DNA from: Crenobacter caeni
GTDB taxonomy: Bacteria > Pseudomonadota > Gammaproteobacteria > Burkholderiales > Chromobacteriaceae
Direction: 5' to 3'
Assembly (NCBI RefSeq): GCF_010435965.1
Contig: NZ_JAAGAA010000005.1
Coordinates: 186,001-250,000, forward strand
Length of the DNA: 64,000 bases
This document shows, piece by piece, positions 1-9,620 of the stretch (the stretch's first letter is position 1; each line of letters starts with the position of its first letter). Made by a program: the position numbers and the translations under genes. The notes beneath the pieces were generated by a model that saw nothing but the letters and a program-made list of their open reading frames with translations, did no database searches and had not been told where the DNA came from.

Positions 1-2514
1 CTGGCCGTCGCACTCAAGCCTGGCGGGCACTGGTCGGGCCGCCGGGCCGGCGCCGCCTACCTGGCGGCAGGGGCGTGCGCGCTGTTGTGCGGTGCGGCGG
101 TGCTCTACCACCCCTACCTGTTCCCGCGCACCTTCGAGGCGGGGCAGGGGCTGACGCCGTTCAAGATCTTCGCCGAATACGCGATCAGCGGCGTGTACGG
201 GCTGGCGGCCTGGCTGTTCGCCCGCCGCGCGCTCGCCCGGCACGATACGCTGTCGGCCGCCTTCGCCGCCGCCGCGTGGATCTTCGCGTTGGCCGAACTC
301 TTCTTCACGCTCTACTCGGACGTGACCGACCTCTTCAACCTGCTTGGGCATTTGTACAAGGTCGCGGCCAGCGTGCTGGTCTACCGCGCGGTATTCGTCT
401 CCGGCGTGCTCTACCCGTACCGGGCGCTCGCCTTTGAACGCGGCCGCTTTCGTGCGCTGTTCGACACCATCCCCGACCCGGTCTGGCTGAAGGCGCCGGA
501 CGGGCGCTACCTCGCGTGCAACGCCGCGTTCGAGCGGCTGTACGGCTGGAGCGAGGCGAAAATCAAGGGGCAGACCGATTACGACTTCGTCGATGCGGCG
601 CAGGCCGACGCCTTCACCGCCTACGACCGGCGTGCCGCCGCCGCCGGCCAGCCCCTGCTGAACGAGGAGTGGCTGACCTTCGCGGCGGACGGCTACCGCG
701 GCCTGTTCGAGACGACCAAGACGCCGATGCGCGACATGGACGGCGGCCTGCTGGGCATCCTCGGCATCGCGCACGACGTCAGCGCACGCAAGCGGGCGGA
801 GGAGGGGCTGCGCGAGAGCGAGCAGCACTACCGTACGCTGGCCGACAGCGGCAGCGCGCTGATCTGGACGTCGGGGGCGGACACGGGCTTCGACTTCGTC
901 AACGCGCGCTGGCGGGTGTTTACCGGGCAGTCGCTGCAGATGGCCGCCGGCGAGGGCTGGCTTGCCGCGGTGCACCCGGAAGACCGCGACGCGGCGCTCG
1001 CCGGCTACCGCGCGGCGTTCGCGGCGCGCAAGCGCCTGTTCACCCAGCTCAGGCTGCTGCCGGCGCAGGGCGAGGCGCGCTGGTTCAGCGTCGACGCGTC
1101 GCCGCGCTACAGCCGCCACGGCGATTTCCTTGGCTATATCGCGTATTGCCTGGACATCAGCGAGCAGAAGGCCGCCGAGGCGGAGATCGAGCAGCTCGCC
1201 TACTACGACGCGCTGACCGGGCTGCCCAACCGCCGCCTGCTCGCCGACCGCCTCGAGCGCGCCTTGCTGGGCAGCGTGCGCCGGGGCAGCCAGGCGGCGC
1301 TGCTGATGATAGACCTCGACAACTTCAAGGCGCTGAACGACACCCAGGGCCACGCTGCCGGCGACCGCCTGCTCGCGCAGGTGGGCCTGCGGCTGTTGGC
1401 GAGCGTGCGCGCCAATGACACCGTCGCGCGGCTGGGCGGCGACGAATTCGTGGTGATCGCAGAAGACCTCGGCCAGGGCGACGCGGCGTGGCAGGCGGCC
1501 GGCTGCATCGCCGGCAAGCTGGTGTCCGCGCTGGCCGCGCCGTTCGAACTGGAAGGCAGCGACGCCGGCGCAAAGCCCTGCGAGTACCGCTGCTCGGCGA
1601 GCATCGGCGTGGTGCTGACCGACGCGCCCCTGTCGGTCGACGAATTGATGAAGCGTGCCGACGCCGCGATGTACCGGGCGAAAAGCGGCGGGCGCAACCG
1701 CTACGCGCTGTTCGACCCGGACATGCTCGCCGCGCTGGTGCGGCGTACTGCGCTGGAGTCCGCGCTGCGCAAGGCGGTGGACGAGGCGAGGATCACCTGC
1801 CACCTGCAGGCGCAAGTCGGCGCGGCGGGCAGGGTGGTCGGCGCCGAGGTGCTCGCGCGCTGGCATGACGAGGCGTTCGGCACCGTCCCTCCCGGCGAGT
1901 TCATCCCGCTGGCCGAGGCGTGCGGGCTGATCGAGACGCTGGGCGATCAGGTGCTGTCGCTCGCGTGTGACCGCCTGCGCGCGTGGGAAAACGAGCCGGT
2001 GCTGGGCCGCCTGCCGCTGTCGGTCAACGTCAGCGCGCGTCAGTTCGAGCAGGAAGGGTTCGCCGCGCGGGTGCTCGCGCTCGCAGCCGGCGTCGAGGCG
2101 CGTCTGGTGATCGAGCTGACCGAGAGCGTGCTGATCGACGAGCCGCAGCGGGTGATCGAGTGCATGCAGGCGCTCGCCGCGCACGGCGTGCGCTTCTCGC
2201 TGGACGATTTCGGCACCGGCTATTCGTCGCTCGCCTACCTCAAACGCCTGCCCCTGTCGGAACTCAAGATCGACCAGGCCTTCGTGCGCGACATCCACCG
2301 GGACGGCAACGGCGCGGCGATCGCGCGCACCGTGCTCGCGCTGGGCGAGAGCCTGGGCCTGGCCGTGCTGGCCGAGGGGGTGGAGAACGCGGAGGAATAC
2401 CATGCGCTTGCGCAGGCCGGCTGCACGCTGTTCCAGGGCTATTGGTTCGGCCGCCCCGAGGCGCCCGACGCGTTCGAGGCGCGCGTGCGCGAGGCGGCCG
2501 CCATGCCCGCCTGA
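1..2514 (+). CDS. Membrane MASE3-PAS-PAS-GGDEF-EAL c-di-GMP turnover protein (5' end cut off)
   Basis: The frame is open to base 1, so the true start lies upstream; 837 residues are visible. The first ~140 are hydrophobic membrane segments resembling a MASE3 sensor. Two PAS domains follow (about 150-265 and 275-395), then GGDEF (about 400-567) and EAL (about 580-833). The GGDEF signature is intact (bases 1435-1449), so cyclase activity is possible. The EAL domain keeps its metal and catalytic residues in EVLARW (a common EAL variant), NVSARQF, ELTES, DDFGTGYSSL, KIDQAF and AEGVE, so phosphodiesterase activity is likely. Which activity dominates cannot be read from the sequence. It is a membrane-bound enzyme that makes and/or degrades cyclic di-GMP in response to a PAS-sensed signal. 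Confidence 0.9.
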   Translation: MAVALKPGGHWSGRRAGAAYLAAGACALLCGAAVLYHPYLFPRTFEAGQGLTPFKIFAEYAISGVYGLAAWLFARRALARHDTLSAAFAAAAWIFALAELFFTLYSDVTDLFNLLGHLYKVAASVLVYRAVFVSGVLYPYRALAFERGRFRALFDTIPDPVWLKAPDGRYLACNAAFERLYGWSEAKIKGQTDYDFVDAAQADAFTAYDRRAAAAGQPLLNEEWLTFAADGYRGLFETTKTPMRDMDGGLLGILGIAHDVSARKRAEEGLRESEQHYRTLADSGSALIWTSGADTGFDFVNARWRVFTGQSLQMAAGEGWLAAVHPEDRDAALAGYRAAFAARKRLFTQLRLLPAQGEARWFSVDASPRYSRHGDFLGYIAYCLDISEQKAAEAEIEQLAYYDALTGLPNRRLLADRLERALLGSVRRGSQAALLMIDLDNFKALNDTQGHAAGDRLLAQVGLRLLASVRANDTVARLGGDEFVVIAEDLGQGDAAWQAAGCIAGKLVSALAAPFELEGSDAGAKPCEYRCSASIGVVLTDAPLSVDELMKRADAAMYRAKSGGRNRYALFDPDMLAALVRRTALESALRKAVDEARITCHLQAQVGAAGRVVGAEVLARWHDEAFGTVPPGEFIPLAEACGLIETLGDQVLSLACDRLRAWENEPVLGRLPLSVNVSARQFEQEGFAARVLALAAGVEARLVIELTESVLIDEPQRVIECMQALAAHGVRFSLDDFGTGYSSLAYLKRLPLSELKIDQAFVRDIHRDGNGAAIARTVLALGESLGLAVLAEGVENAEEYHALAQAGCTLFQGYWFGRPEAPDAFEARVREAAAMPA

Positions 2515-2551
2515 GTCGGCGAAGGCAGGCGCGTTCGGCTAGGCTGTGCGG

Positions 2552-3400
2552 ATGTCCGCTACCTGCCGTTACCTGTCCGTCTGCCTGCTGCTTGCCGCGT
2601 GCGCGCGTGCGCCCGCGCCGCAGCCTGCACCCGTGCCGCCGCTGCCGCCGCCGGGCTCGCTTTGGCATGCGCTTGCGCTGGGGGACGCCAGCGTCGGGCT
2701 TGCGGTCGGCGCGGCGCAGTGCGAAGGCGGCGTGCTGTTGATCGGCCTGCACGACAGCGAACAGACCGCGCGGCTGGCCGCGCAGCAAGCCTGGCCCGCA
2801 CGGGATGCGCGTCTTGTCTGGCTCTTGAACGGCCAGCGCCGCGCGCTTGCCTTTACGGTGAACGGCGACACCTACCGCGCCGACCCCAACCGCATCTTCA
2901 CGCCCGCGGGCGTCGCGGCGACCCTCGCATACTACGGCAAGGACGCCTGGCCGGCGCGCCAAGCGCTCGCGCGCTTTGCCGGGCAACTCTTGGCCACGGC
3001 CGGCGTCGCCCGGGCGTCGGCCGTGGTCGCGCTGCACAACAACCACGCCGGCGGCTACTCGGCCGCGTCCTACCTGGCGGGCGGCAAGCTTGCCGCCGCC
3101 GCCCGTGCGGTGCACCTGGGCGAGCCCGCTGCGCCGGACAACTTCTTCTACCTGACCGACGCGCGGCTCTTCGCCGCACTGTCGGCGCAGGGCTTCAACG
3201 TGGTACTGCAGGACAACGCGCGGGTGCCGGACGACGGCTCACTGTCGGTGCTCGCCGCGCGGCTAGGCCTCGTCTACGTCAACGTCGAGGCGAGGCAGGG
3301 CGAAGTAGACGCGCAGCGGCGGATGCTCATCGCGCTGCGCCCGCTGCTGCGCGGCGCACATTGCCCAGGTGCCGGCGAACGGGCCCCTGCAGGCGGGTGA
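2552..3400 (+). CDS. Putative lipoprotein of unknown function
   Basis: This 282-residue protein starts at the ATG two codons after an in-frame GTG at 2546. It begins with a short positively charged segment, a hydrophobic stretch and the lipobox LLAAC, so it should be lipid-anchored on the periplasmic side. A Pro/Ala-rich linker follows. The globular part carries HNNHAGGYS near residue 160, which could be a metal-binding or catalytic loop, but I cannot assign a family with confidence. It lies 37 bases after the c-di-GMP gene and could be cotranscribed with it. The ribosome-binding site is weak. Confidence 0.7.
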   Translation: MSATCRYLSVCLLLAACARAPAPQPAPVPPLPPPGSLWHALALGDASVGLAVGAAQCEGGVLLIGLHDSEQTARLAAQQAWPARDARLVWLLNGQRRALAFTVNGDTYRADPNRIFTPAGVAATLAYYGKDAWPARQALARFAGQLLATAGVARASAVVALHNNHAGGYSAASYLAGGKLAAAARAVHLGEPAAPDNFFYLTDARLFAALSAQGFNVVLQDNARVPDDGSLSVLAARLGLVYVNVEARQGEVDAQRRMLIALRPLLRGAHCPGAGERAPAGG

Positions 3401-3466
3401 GCGCGGGCGGCGTTGGCTGCCGGCTCGCGCCTGCCTTAAAATGACATGGGCTTAACGGGAGGCGCC

Positions 3467-4963
3467 ATGTCGGGATTCGGGGATTACCAGCAGTGCGATG
3501 CGACGGCGCTGGCCGCGCGCATCCGTTCGGGTGAAGTGAGCCGGGAGGCGGTCTTGCAGGCGTGCCTCGCGCAACTGGACGCGGTCAACCCGCGCATCAA
3601 CGCGGTGGTGCACGACATGCGCGGGCAGGCGGCGGCATCCTTGCCGGGCTTGCCCGACGGGCCGTTTACCGGCGTGCCCTTCATCGTCAAGGCGCTGCTG
3701 TCCGACTGTGCGGGCGAGCCCATCGGCGCCGGCACCCGCTTGCTGCAGACGGTCAGGGCTGGCGCCGACAGCGAACTGGTGACGCGCTACCGCAAGGCGG
3801 GCCTGGTGATCGTCGGGCGCAGCAACACGCCCGAGCTCGGGCTGACCAGCTACACCGAGCCGGCGGTCAGCGGGGCGACCCGCAACCCGTGGCGGCTTGG
3901 ACTGACGGCAGGGGGCTCCAGCGGCGGCTCGGCCGCGGCGGTGGCCGCCGGCATCGTGCCGATGGCGGGTGGCGGCGACGGCGGCGGTTCGATCCGCATC
4001 CCGGCCGCGTTCTGTGGCCTGTTCGGGCTCAAGCCTTCGCGCGCTCGGGTGCCCAGCGGGCCGTGGCCCGGCATCCCCTGGCACGGTCTGGTGCAGGAAC
4101 ACGTGATCACCCGCTCGGTGCGCGACAGCGCGGCGATGCTCGACGCGGTGCACGGCGTCGACGCGGGTGCGCCGTGCGCGGCGCCGGCACCTGTGAGGCC
4201 CTTCCTCGCCGAGGTCGGCGCGCCGCCCGGCCGCTTGCGCATCGCGTACACCGCGCGCGCGCTGTTCGGCAAGGGGCGGGCCGACGCCGACAGCGTGGCG
4301 GCGCTGGAGGACGCAGTGGCGCTGCTGGGCTCGCTCGGCCACGAGCTGGTCGAGGCGACGCCGGCGCTCGACGCCGAAGCGATTGCACGGGCGTTCTTCG
4401 TGATGGTCGCGGCCGAGGCCCGCGCCGACATCGAGTGGGTGGCAAGGACGGCCGGCGTGCGTGCGCGCATGGCCGACTTCGAGCCGCCGACCTGGGTGCT
4501 GGGGCTGTTGGGGCAGAGTTTCGGCGCGGACAGGCTCGCTGACGCGTGCCGGGTACTGGACGGTGCCGCGCGCGAGATGGGGCGCTTTCACGCCGGGTAC
4601 GACCTGTTGCTGACGCCGACCATGGCGGCGGCGCCGCACCCGCACGGCGCCTTGCAGCCGACGCCTGCCGAGCAGTTGTTGATGCGCGTGCTCGGCCGGC
4701 TGGGCAGCGGGCAGGTGTTCCGCGCGCTGGGCGTGGTCGACGAGATCGTCGACAAGGCCTTCGCCGCGCTGCCTTACACGCCGATCTTCAACGCGACCGG
4801 CCAGCCGGCGGCGTCCTTGCCGCTTTACTGGAACGCAGAAGGCCTGCCGGTTGGCGTGCAATTGGCCGCCGCCTACGGCCGCGAGGACCTCTTGTTCCGC
4901 GTCGCCTCGCAACTGGAGGCGGCGCGGCCGTGGTCCGCTCGCCGCCCCGCGCTCGCGCCCTGA
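3467..4963 (+). CDS. Amidase-signature family amidohydrolase
   Basis: This 498-residue protein belongs to the amidase signature family, which hydrolyses carboxamide bonds. The Lys-cisSer-Ser triad is visible as K75 (in PFIVKALL), S151 (in AGGSSGGS) and S175 (in GGGSIRIP). The start was placed at 3467 rather than the in-frame ATG at 3446 because GGGAGG lies four bases upstream of it. The substrate is unknown; the family includes acetamidase-like and 6-aminohexanoate hydrolase-like enzymes as well as GatA, but no other Gat subunit is nearby, so tRNA transamidation is unlikely. Confidence 0.88.
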   Translation: MSGFGDYQQCDATALAARIRSGEVSREAVLQACLAQLDAVNPRINAVVHDMRGQAAASLPGLPDGPFTGVPFIVKALLSDCAGEPIGAGTRLLQTVRAGADSELVTRYRKAGLVIVGRSNTPELGLTSYTEPAVSGATRNPWRLGLTAGGSSGGSAAAVAAGIVPMAGGGDGGGSIRIPAAFCGLFGLKPSRARVPSGPWPGIPWHGLVQEHVITRSVRDSAAMLDAVHGVDAGAPCAAPAPVRPFLAEVGAPPGRLRIAYTARALFGKGRADADSVAALEDAVALLGSLGHELVEATPALDAEAIARAFFVMVAAEARADIEWVARTAGVRARMADFEPPTWVLGLLGQSFGADRLADACRVLDGAAREMGRFHAGYDLLLTPTMAAAPHPHGALQPTPAEQLLMRVLGRLGSGQVFRALGVVDEIVDKAFAALPYTPIFNATGQPAASLPLYWNAEGLPVGVQLAAAYGREDLLFRVASQLEAARPWSARRPALAP

Positions 4964-4967
4964 GCGT

Positions 4968-5969
4968 TCAGCGCCGGGCCGCCGCGTACGGCGCGGCGAG
5001 CGGGTCGCCGACGAACAGCCCCTGCGCGGGCCACAGTACGCTCTTCCAGTACGCCTCGAGCGCGGTGTCGCCCGCGAGGTAGCGCGCGACCAGCACCTGC
5101 GGGTGCGGGAACTTCTGCGGCCAGTTGCAAGGCTCGGACACCGTGCCGTAGCTCGCGCTGGCGCCGGCCTTGAGCCAGGCGGTCGCCGGCATTTGCGTCC
5201 CCCCCGCGAGCACGCCGCCGAACGAGGTCAGGTGGTCGGCCAGCGCGCCGGGCAACAGCGACGCGCGCGCGACCTCGTGCGCGTCGGTGTCGCCGGTGAA
5301 GACGAACATCGCGCCCCGCGCCGGGGCGAGCGCGCGGCCCTTTAGCGTGACCAGCCGCACGGCGCCGACTGTGTGCGCGCCCTCGGGCGGGAAGAAACGC
5401 GCGCGGCTGTCGCGCGCGGCGTCACCGCTGACCACGAAGTAGGCCGCTGCATCCGGCGGCGCCTGCGCCGCACGGCCGCGCCGGGCGAGCGTGCGGGTGA
5501 GCGCGGCGTCGTCGGTGAGCAGCATCGATGGCGGAAGTAGCGGGCCCTTGAGCGGCCCCTTGGCGTTGAAAAAGGGGCTGTCGCGGCCGGCCGCGCAAGT
5601 CTCCGTGCACTGGCGCGCGTCAAAGCCCAGCGTCAGCGCCGAGGTGACGCTGTTGCAGCCGACCGCGTAAGGCTCGGTCCAGGCCAGCGCCAGGGCGCGG
5701 GTGCCCGCGGGCAGCTTCCTTTCGATCTCGCGCCTGAGCGCGGGCAGCGCGGCCGGCGCGAGCACCGCACCCTTGGGGACATGCACCGCGATAAGGTGGC
5801 TTGCCGGCACGCCGCGCGCCTCTGCGTACGCGCGCGCGGCCGCTTCGCCGGCCGGGTCGGCCGCCCGAAAGAGTACGGCGAGGGTCCGGGCGTCCGGCGA
5901 GGCGCCGCCGTGGGCGAGCGCGGCGGCCAGCAGCGCGGCAAGGGCAAGGCAGGCGCGCGCGTCAAGCAT
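4968..5969 (-). CDS. TIGR03790-like secreted protein
   Basis: This 333-residue protein has an N-terminal signal peptide (hydrophobic core within residues 6-20) and should be exported. It resembles the uncharacterised TIGR03790 family: an N-terminal segment on pathways of shedding an 'event' (LFRAADPAGE), a middle region with a Cys-containing loop (ARQCTETCAAG), and a C-terminal GLFVGDPLAAPY motif near the end. No enzymatic role is known. It overlaps the end of fumC by 8 bases on the same strand and is probably translationally coupled to it, although a functional link with fumarase is not evident. Confidence 0.72.
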   Translation of the reverse strand: MLDARACLALAALLAAALAHGGASPDARTLAVLFRAADPAGEAAARAYAEARGVPASHLIAVHVPKGAVLAPAALPALRREIERKLPAGTRALALAWTEPYAVGCNSVTSALTLGFDARQCTETCAAGRDSPFFNAKGPLKGPLLPPSMLLTDDAALTRTLARRGRAAQAPPDAAAYFVVSGDAARDSRARFFPPEGAHTVGAVRLVTLKGRALAPARGAMFVFTGDTDAHEVARASLLPGALADHLTSFGGVLAGGTQMPATAWLKAGASASYGTVSEPCNWPQKFPHPQVLVARYLAGDTALEAYWKSVLWPAQGLFVGDPLAAPYAAARR

Positions 5970-7377
5970 CGGGCGGCTGCGTCATCCGGTACGCGTCGCA
6001 CACCCGGTCGAAGAGTTCGGGTGCGACGCCCAGCTCGAGCGCGGCGTCCCTCAGCGGGACGCGGCGGGTCAGCGCGAGGCGGGCGATCTGCGCAGCCTTC
6101 TCGTAGCCGATATGCACCGACAGCGCGGTCACCCGCATCAGCGCGCGGTCGCTGTAGTCGGCGAGGCGCGTCTCGTCCGGCACGCAGCCGTCGACCAGGT
6201 ACTGGCGGAAGCTGGCCATCGCCTCGCCCAGCAGGTTCGCCGACTCGATCAGGTTGCGCCCGATCAGCGGCTTGTACACGTTCAGCTGCAGCATGCCGGC
6301 GGCGTTGCCCAGCGCGACCGCGTGGTCGTTGGCCATCGCCTGCAGCGCGACCATCGCCAGCATCTCGCACTGCGTCGGGTTGACCTTGCCCGGCATGATC
6401 GACGAGCCCGGTTCGTTCTCGGGCAGGATCAGCTCGGCGAAGCCGCACAGCGGGCCGCTGGCGAGCAGGCGGATGTCGTTGGCGATCTTGAAGAGCACGC
6501 CTGCCAGCGTGCGCAGCGCGGCGGAGACGCGCGCGAGCGCGTCGTGCGAGGCCTGTAGCGCGAAGCGGTTGTCGGCGACGCTAAACGGCAGCCCGCTGAA
6601 ATTGGCGAGCTGGTTGACCGCCAGCGCTGCAAAGCGCGGCGGCGCGCCGATGCCGGTGCCAAGGGCCGTGCCGCCCAAGGGCAGCGGGTAGAGGCCGGCG
6701 CGCGCGTGCTCGACGTCGGCGCGGCACGCGGCAAGCTGGCTGGCGAACGCCGACCACTCCTGGCCGGCGGTCATCGGCACCGCGTCCATCAGGTGGGTGC
6801 GGCCGACCTTGACGAGGCCCGCCCACAAGGCGGCCTTGTGCGCGCAGGCGAACTCCAGTTGCTGCAACGCGGGCAGCAGCACGCGCTGCAAGGTGAGGGC
6901 GGAGGCGACGTGCAAGGCGGTCGGGAAGGTGTCGTTGCTCGACTGCGAGCGGTTCACATGGTCGTTCGGGTGCAGCGGGCTGTGGCTGCCGACCGGCTCG
7001 TTGTCCAGTTCGCTCGCGCGGTTGGCGATCACCTCGTTGACGTTCATGTTGAACTGGGTGCCGCTGCCGCTAATCCACGGTGGCAGCGGGAAGTGGCCGT
7101 CGAGGCGGCCGCCGAGGATCTCGTCGCACACCCGCACGATCAGCGCCGCCTGCTGCGGCGCGATCTCGCCCAGTTGCGCGTTGGCCAGTGCACATGCCTT
7201 CTTGATCAGCGCGTACGCGCCGAGGATCTCGCGCGGCATTTTCTCGCGGCCGACGGCGAAGTGGGCGAGCGCGCGCTGGGTCTGCGCGCCCCACAGCCGG
7301 TCGGCAGGGATGTCGATCTCGCCCAGCGAGTCGTGTTCGGTACGGGTGGTCGGCACGGCGGCGTCCTCGGGCAGCAT
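5962..7377 (-). CDS. fumC: Class II fumarate hydratase
   Basis: Fumarase C interconverts fumarate and L-malate in the TCA cycle; it is an iron-independent, oxygen-stable homotetramer in the cytoplasm. The 471-residue length is typical. The family signature GSSIMPGKVNPTQCE is present, as are the substrate-binding SGSGTQFNMNVNEV, SSNDTFPTA and GRTHLMDA. An ATG at 7377 was chosen over the GTG immediately before it at 7380. The downstream TIGR03790-type gene overlaps its stop. Aspartase and argininosuccinate lyase share the fold, but the motifs fit fumarase best. Confidence 0.93.
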   Translation of the reverse strand: MLPEDAAVPTTRTEHDSLGEIDIPADRLWGAQTQRALAHFAVGREKMPREILGAYALIKKACALANAQLGEIAPQQAALIVRVCDEILGGRLDGHFPLPPWISGSGTQFNMNVNEVIANRASELDNEPVGSHSPLHPNDHVNRSQSSNDTFPTALHVASALTLQRVLLPALQQLEFACAHKAALWAGLVKVGRTHLMDAVPMTAGQEWSAFASQLAACRADVEHARAGLYPLPLGGTALGTGIGAPPRFAALAVNQLANFSGLPFSVADNRFALQASHDALARVSAALRTLAGVLFKIANDIRLLASGPLCGFAELILPENEPGSSIMPGKVNPTQCEMLAMVALQAMANDHAVALGNAAGMLQLNVYKPLIGRNLIESANLLGEAMASFRQYLVDGCVPDETRLADYSDRALMRVTALSVHIGYEKAAQIARLALTRRVPLRDAALELGVAPELFDRVCDAYRMTQPPDA

Positions 7378-7407
7378 CACGCATCAAGCATAGACGCTGC
7401 CCAAGGC

Positions 7408-7427
7408 GGCACGCCTCGGGGCGTGCC
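7408..7427. other. GC-rich stem-loop between helicase and fumC
   Basis: An 8-base perfect inverted repeat (GGCACGCC / GGCGTGCC) encloses a TCGG tetraloop. There is no T tract on either strand, so it is not a canonical intrinsic terminator. It may limit readthrough from the helicase gene or mark an mRNA end. Confidence 0.35.
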
Positions 7428-7447
7428 CACGCTCCCGCGGGCAGGTT

Positions 7448-9451
7448 TTAGCCGTGGCGCGGCGGCGGGCGCTTGCCACGCGGCTTGCCGCCGGCGCCAC
7501 CGCCGCGGCGCGCGCCCTGCGGCTTACCCTGTTTGCCGCCTGGCTTGCCGCGCGAGCGGCGGTTCTGCTGCTGCAGCATCGCGTCGATCTCGTCGGACGC
7601 CTTGAGCATCAAGGCCTGTGCCATCTCGCCGTCGGGGAAGGTGTCGCTCATGCGGTAGGCGAGCCACGCGTACGCGGCGTACAGCTTGCACAGGTCTTCC
7701 AGCCTTTGCAGCGCGTTGCGCCCCGGCGCCACCTCGCCCATGCGCAGCACGGTGGCGGTGCGGCCGCGCGCGCGCGCCTCGGCCCAGTCGAACAGCGCAC
7801 GCTCCAGCATGGGGATGCGCGTCGACACCGGGGTCAGGCTCAGCGTGAAACGGTCTTCCAGCGTGAGCGGCAGGGCGTCCAGCCAGCGCGCCTTCTCCAT
7901 CTGCTCGGAGAGGTTGGCCGGCAGGAAGAATTCGTCGTGCACGTTGATGTGCTTGGTGAAGAGCTCGAGCAGCGCGGCAAGCTTCGTCTCGCCGGTCGCC
8001 TGCGAGATGTCCTGCAGGTAGGCGAGGTTGGGCGCGACGTAAAAGCCGGTGTCGGGCAAGGGCTCCGGCTTTTGCCGCAAAAGCTGCGCGATGCTCTTGT
8101 GCGTGCGCGCGTCGATGCCGGCGACAAAACCGGTCTCGTGCTTGCCGAAGCGCCCGGCGCGACCGGCGATCTGCCGCGCCAGGGGCGCCGGGATCAGCCC
8201 CTCGGCGACGCCGTCGAACTTGCTGTCGGTGGTGAAGATCACGCGGCGCGCCGGCGTGTTCAGTCCCATGCCGATCGCGTCGGTGGCGACCACCACGCTG
8301 GTGTGCCCCTCGACGAAGCGCTCGGCCTGCGCCTGGCGCACCTCGGGCGACAGGCTGCCGTAGATCGCCGACACCGAGTGGCCTTCCTCGATCGCGCGGT
8401 CTCGCCAGGCGAGCACCTCGCGCCGGGAAAACGCGATCAGCACGTCGCCGGGCATCAGGTTCCTGAGCGAACCCAGCGGCGCCTTGTCCATTTCGAGCTT
8501 GGTCTTGCGGGTCAGTTCGCGTACTTCCAGCGTGCCGCCGACGCGCGCGACCAGCGATTCGATCGCGTCGCGCGCCTCCAGCGCACCCAACAGGTACACG
8601 GTTTGCGCCGGCACGCCGCACACCGCCGCCGTCCACGCCGCGCCGCGGTCCGGGTCGTCCAGGAGCTGGATCTCGTCGATCACCGCGACCTCGACCGGGC
8701 GGTTGGCGTTGAGCATCTCGACGGTGCTCGCCACATGGCGCGCGTCCGGGTCGATCTTGCGCTGCTCGCCGGTGATGAGGCTCACCGGCACGCCGGCGTC
8801 GACCAGGCGCTGGTAGTTTTCCAGCGCCAGAAGGCGCAGGGGCGCGAGGTAGACGCCGCTCTTGGCCTTGGCCAGGTGCTCCATCGCCGCGTGCGTCTTG
8901 CCCGAGTTGGTCGGCCCGAGCACCGCGATGAAGTGGCGCTGCATGCCCTGCGCGACGGTGAACGACTCGGGGTAGCGCGACAGGTTGACCGCCGCGCGCG
9001 TCCTCGCCGCCGCCTCGTCGGCCTTGCTGTCGGCCGACGCTTCGCGGATACGCGTCTGGGCCAACCGGATGCGTTCGCTCGCGCGTTCGTACTTGGCGAC
9101 AAAGGCCGACAGCGCGCGCCGCGCGTCCAGCCCATAGCGCCCGGCGGTTTGCAGCACCTCGCGTGCGGTGTCAGCGAGCGCGGCCTCGAGCGTGGCGCAG
9201 GTCTCGGCGTTCCAGCGCTCGCGCAACAGTTCGAGCTTGCCCTGCGCGGAGAGGCGCCGCCACTTGCCCGACTTGCCGAGAAAGCCCGCGTCGGGGATCA
9301 GGTGGTAGGCGACGGTGTGGCCGTCCACCTGCACCTCCCCATGCACGGACACGGCGTAGCTGCCGTCGGTGGTGACGAGGCTCGCGCGGTGCGCCTCGAG
9401 GTAGTCGGTGAGCGCGCTCTGGTCGAAAGGGTCTTGGATTTCGGTATTCAT
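7448..9451 (-). CDS. SUV3-like superfamily 2 RNA helicase with basic tail
   Basis: This 667-residue protein is an SF2 helicase related to mitochondrial SUV3, which unwinds RNA during turnover. Walker A is GPTNSGKT (about 179-186), Walker B is IDEIQLL (about 258-264), and motif VI is QIAGRAGRFG. A helical N-terminal region (about 1-165) precedes the motor. The last ~40 residues form a Gly/Arg/Lys/Pro-rich tail (RRGGGAGGKPRGK) likely to bind RNA. The ATG at 9451 was preferred to an upstream in-frame TTG at 9469; neither has a strong ribosome-binding site. No nuclease partner is encoded next to it. Confidence 0.88.
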   Translation of the reverse strand: MNTEIQDPFDQSALTDYLEAHRASLVTTDGSYAVSVHGEVQVDGHTVAYHLIPDAGFLGKSGKWRRLSAQGKLELLRERWNAETCATLEAALADTAREVLQTAGRYGLDARRALSAFVAKYERASERIRLAQTRIREASADSKADEAAARTRAAVNLSRYPESFTVAQGMQRHFIAVLGPTNSGKTHAAMEHLAKAKSGVYLAPLRLLALENYQRLVDAGVPVSLITGEQRKIDPDARHVASTVEMLNANRPVEVAVIDEIQLLDDPDRGAAWTAAVCGVPAQTVYLLGALEARDAIESLVARVGGTLEVRELTRKTKLEMDKAPLGSLRNLMPGDVLIAFSRREVLAWRDRAIEEGHSVSAIYGSLSPEVRQAQAERFVEGHTSVVVATDAIGMGLNTPARRVIFTTDSKFDGVAEGLIPAPLARQIAGRAGRFGKHETGFVAGIDARTHKSIAQLLRQKPEPLPDTGFYVAPNLAYLQDISQATGETKLAALLELFTKHINVHDEFFLPANLSEQMEKARWLDALPLTLEDRFTLSLTPVSTRIPMLERALFDWAEARARGRTATVLRMGEVAPGRNALQRLEDLCKLYAAYAWLAYRMSDTFPDGEMAQALMLKASDEIDAMLQQQNRRSRGKPGGKQGKPQGARRGGGAGGKPRGKRPPPRHG

Positions 9452-9620
9452 GCAGGGAAGGGTAGGCAAGAGACGGGCGCTGGCAAGGGAAAGCAGGGTC
9501 GCCCGGGCGGCAACGCGCCTGATCGGTCGCCGAGTCTAGCAGAGATCGGCGGCCAGATCAGCGCCGGCGGTGGCACGGGGCTTGCTACGGCTTGGGCAGG
9601 ACACCGAGAGGGAGCACTCC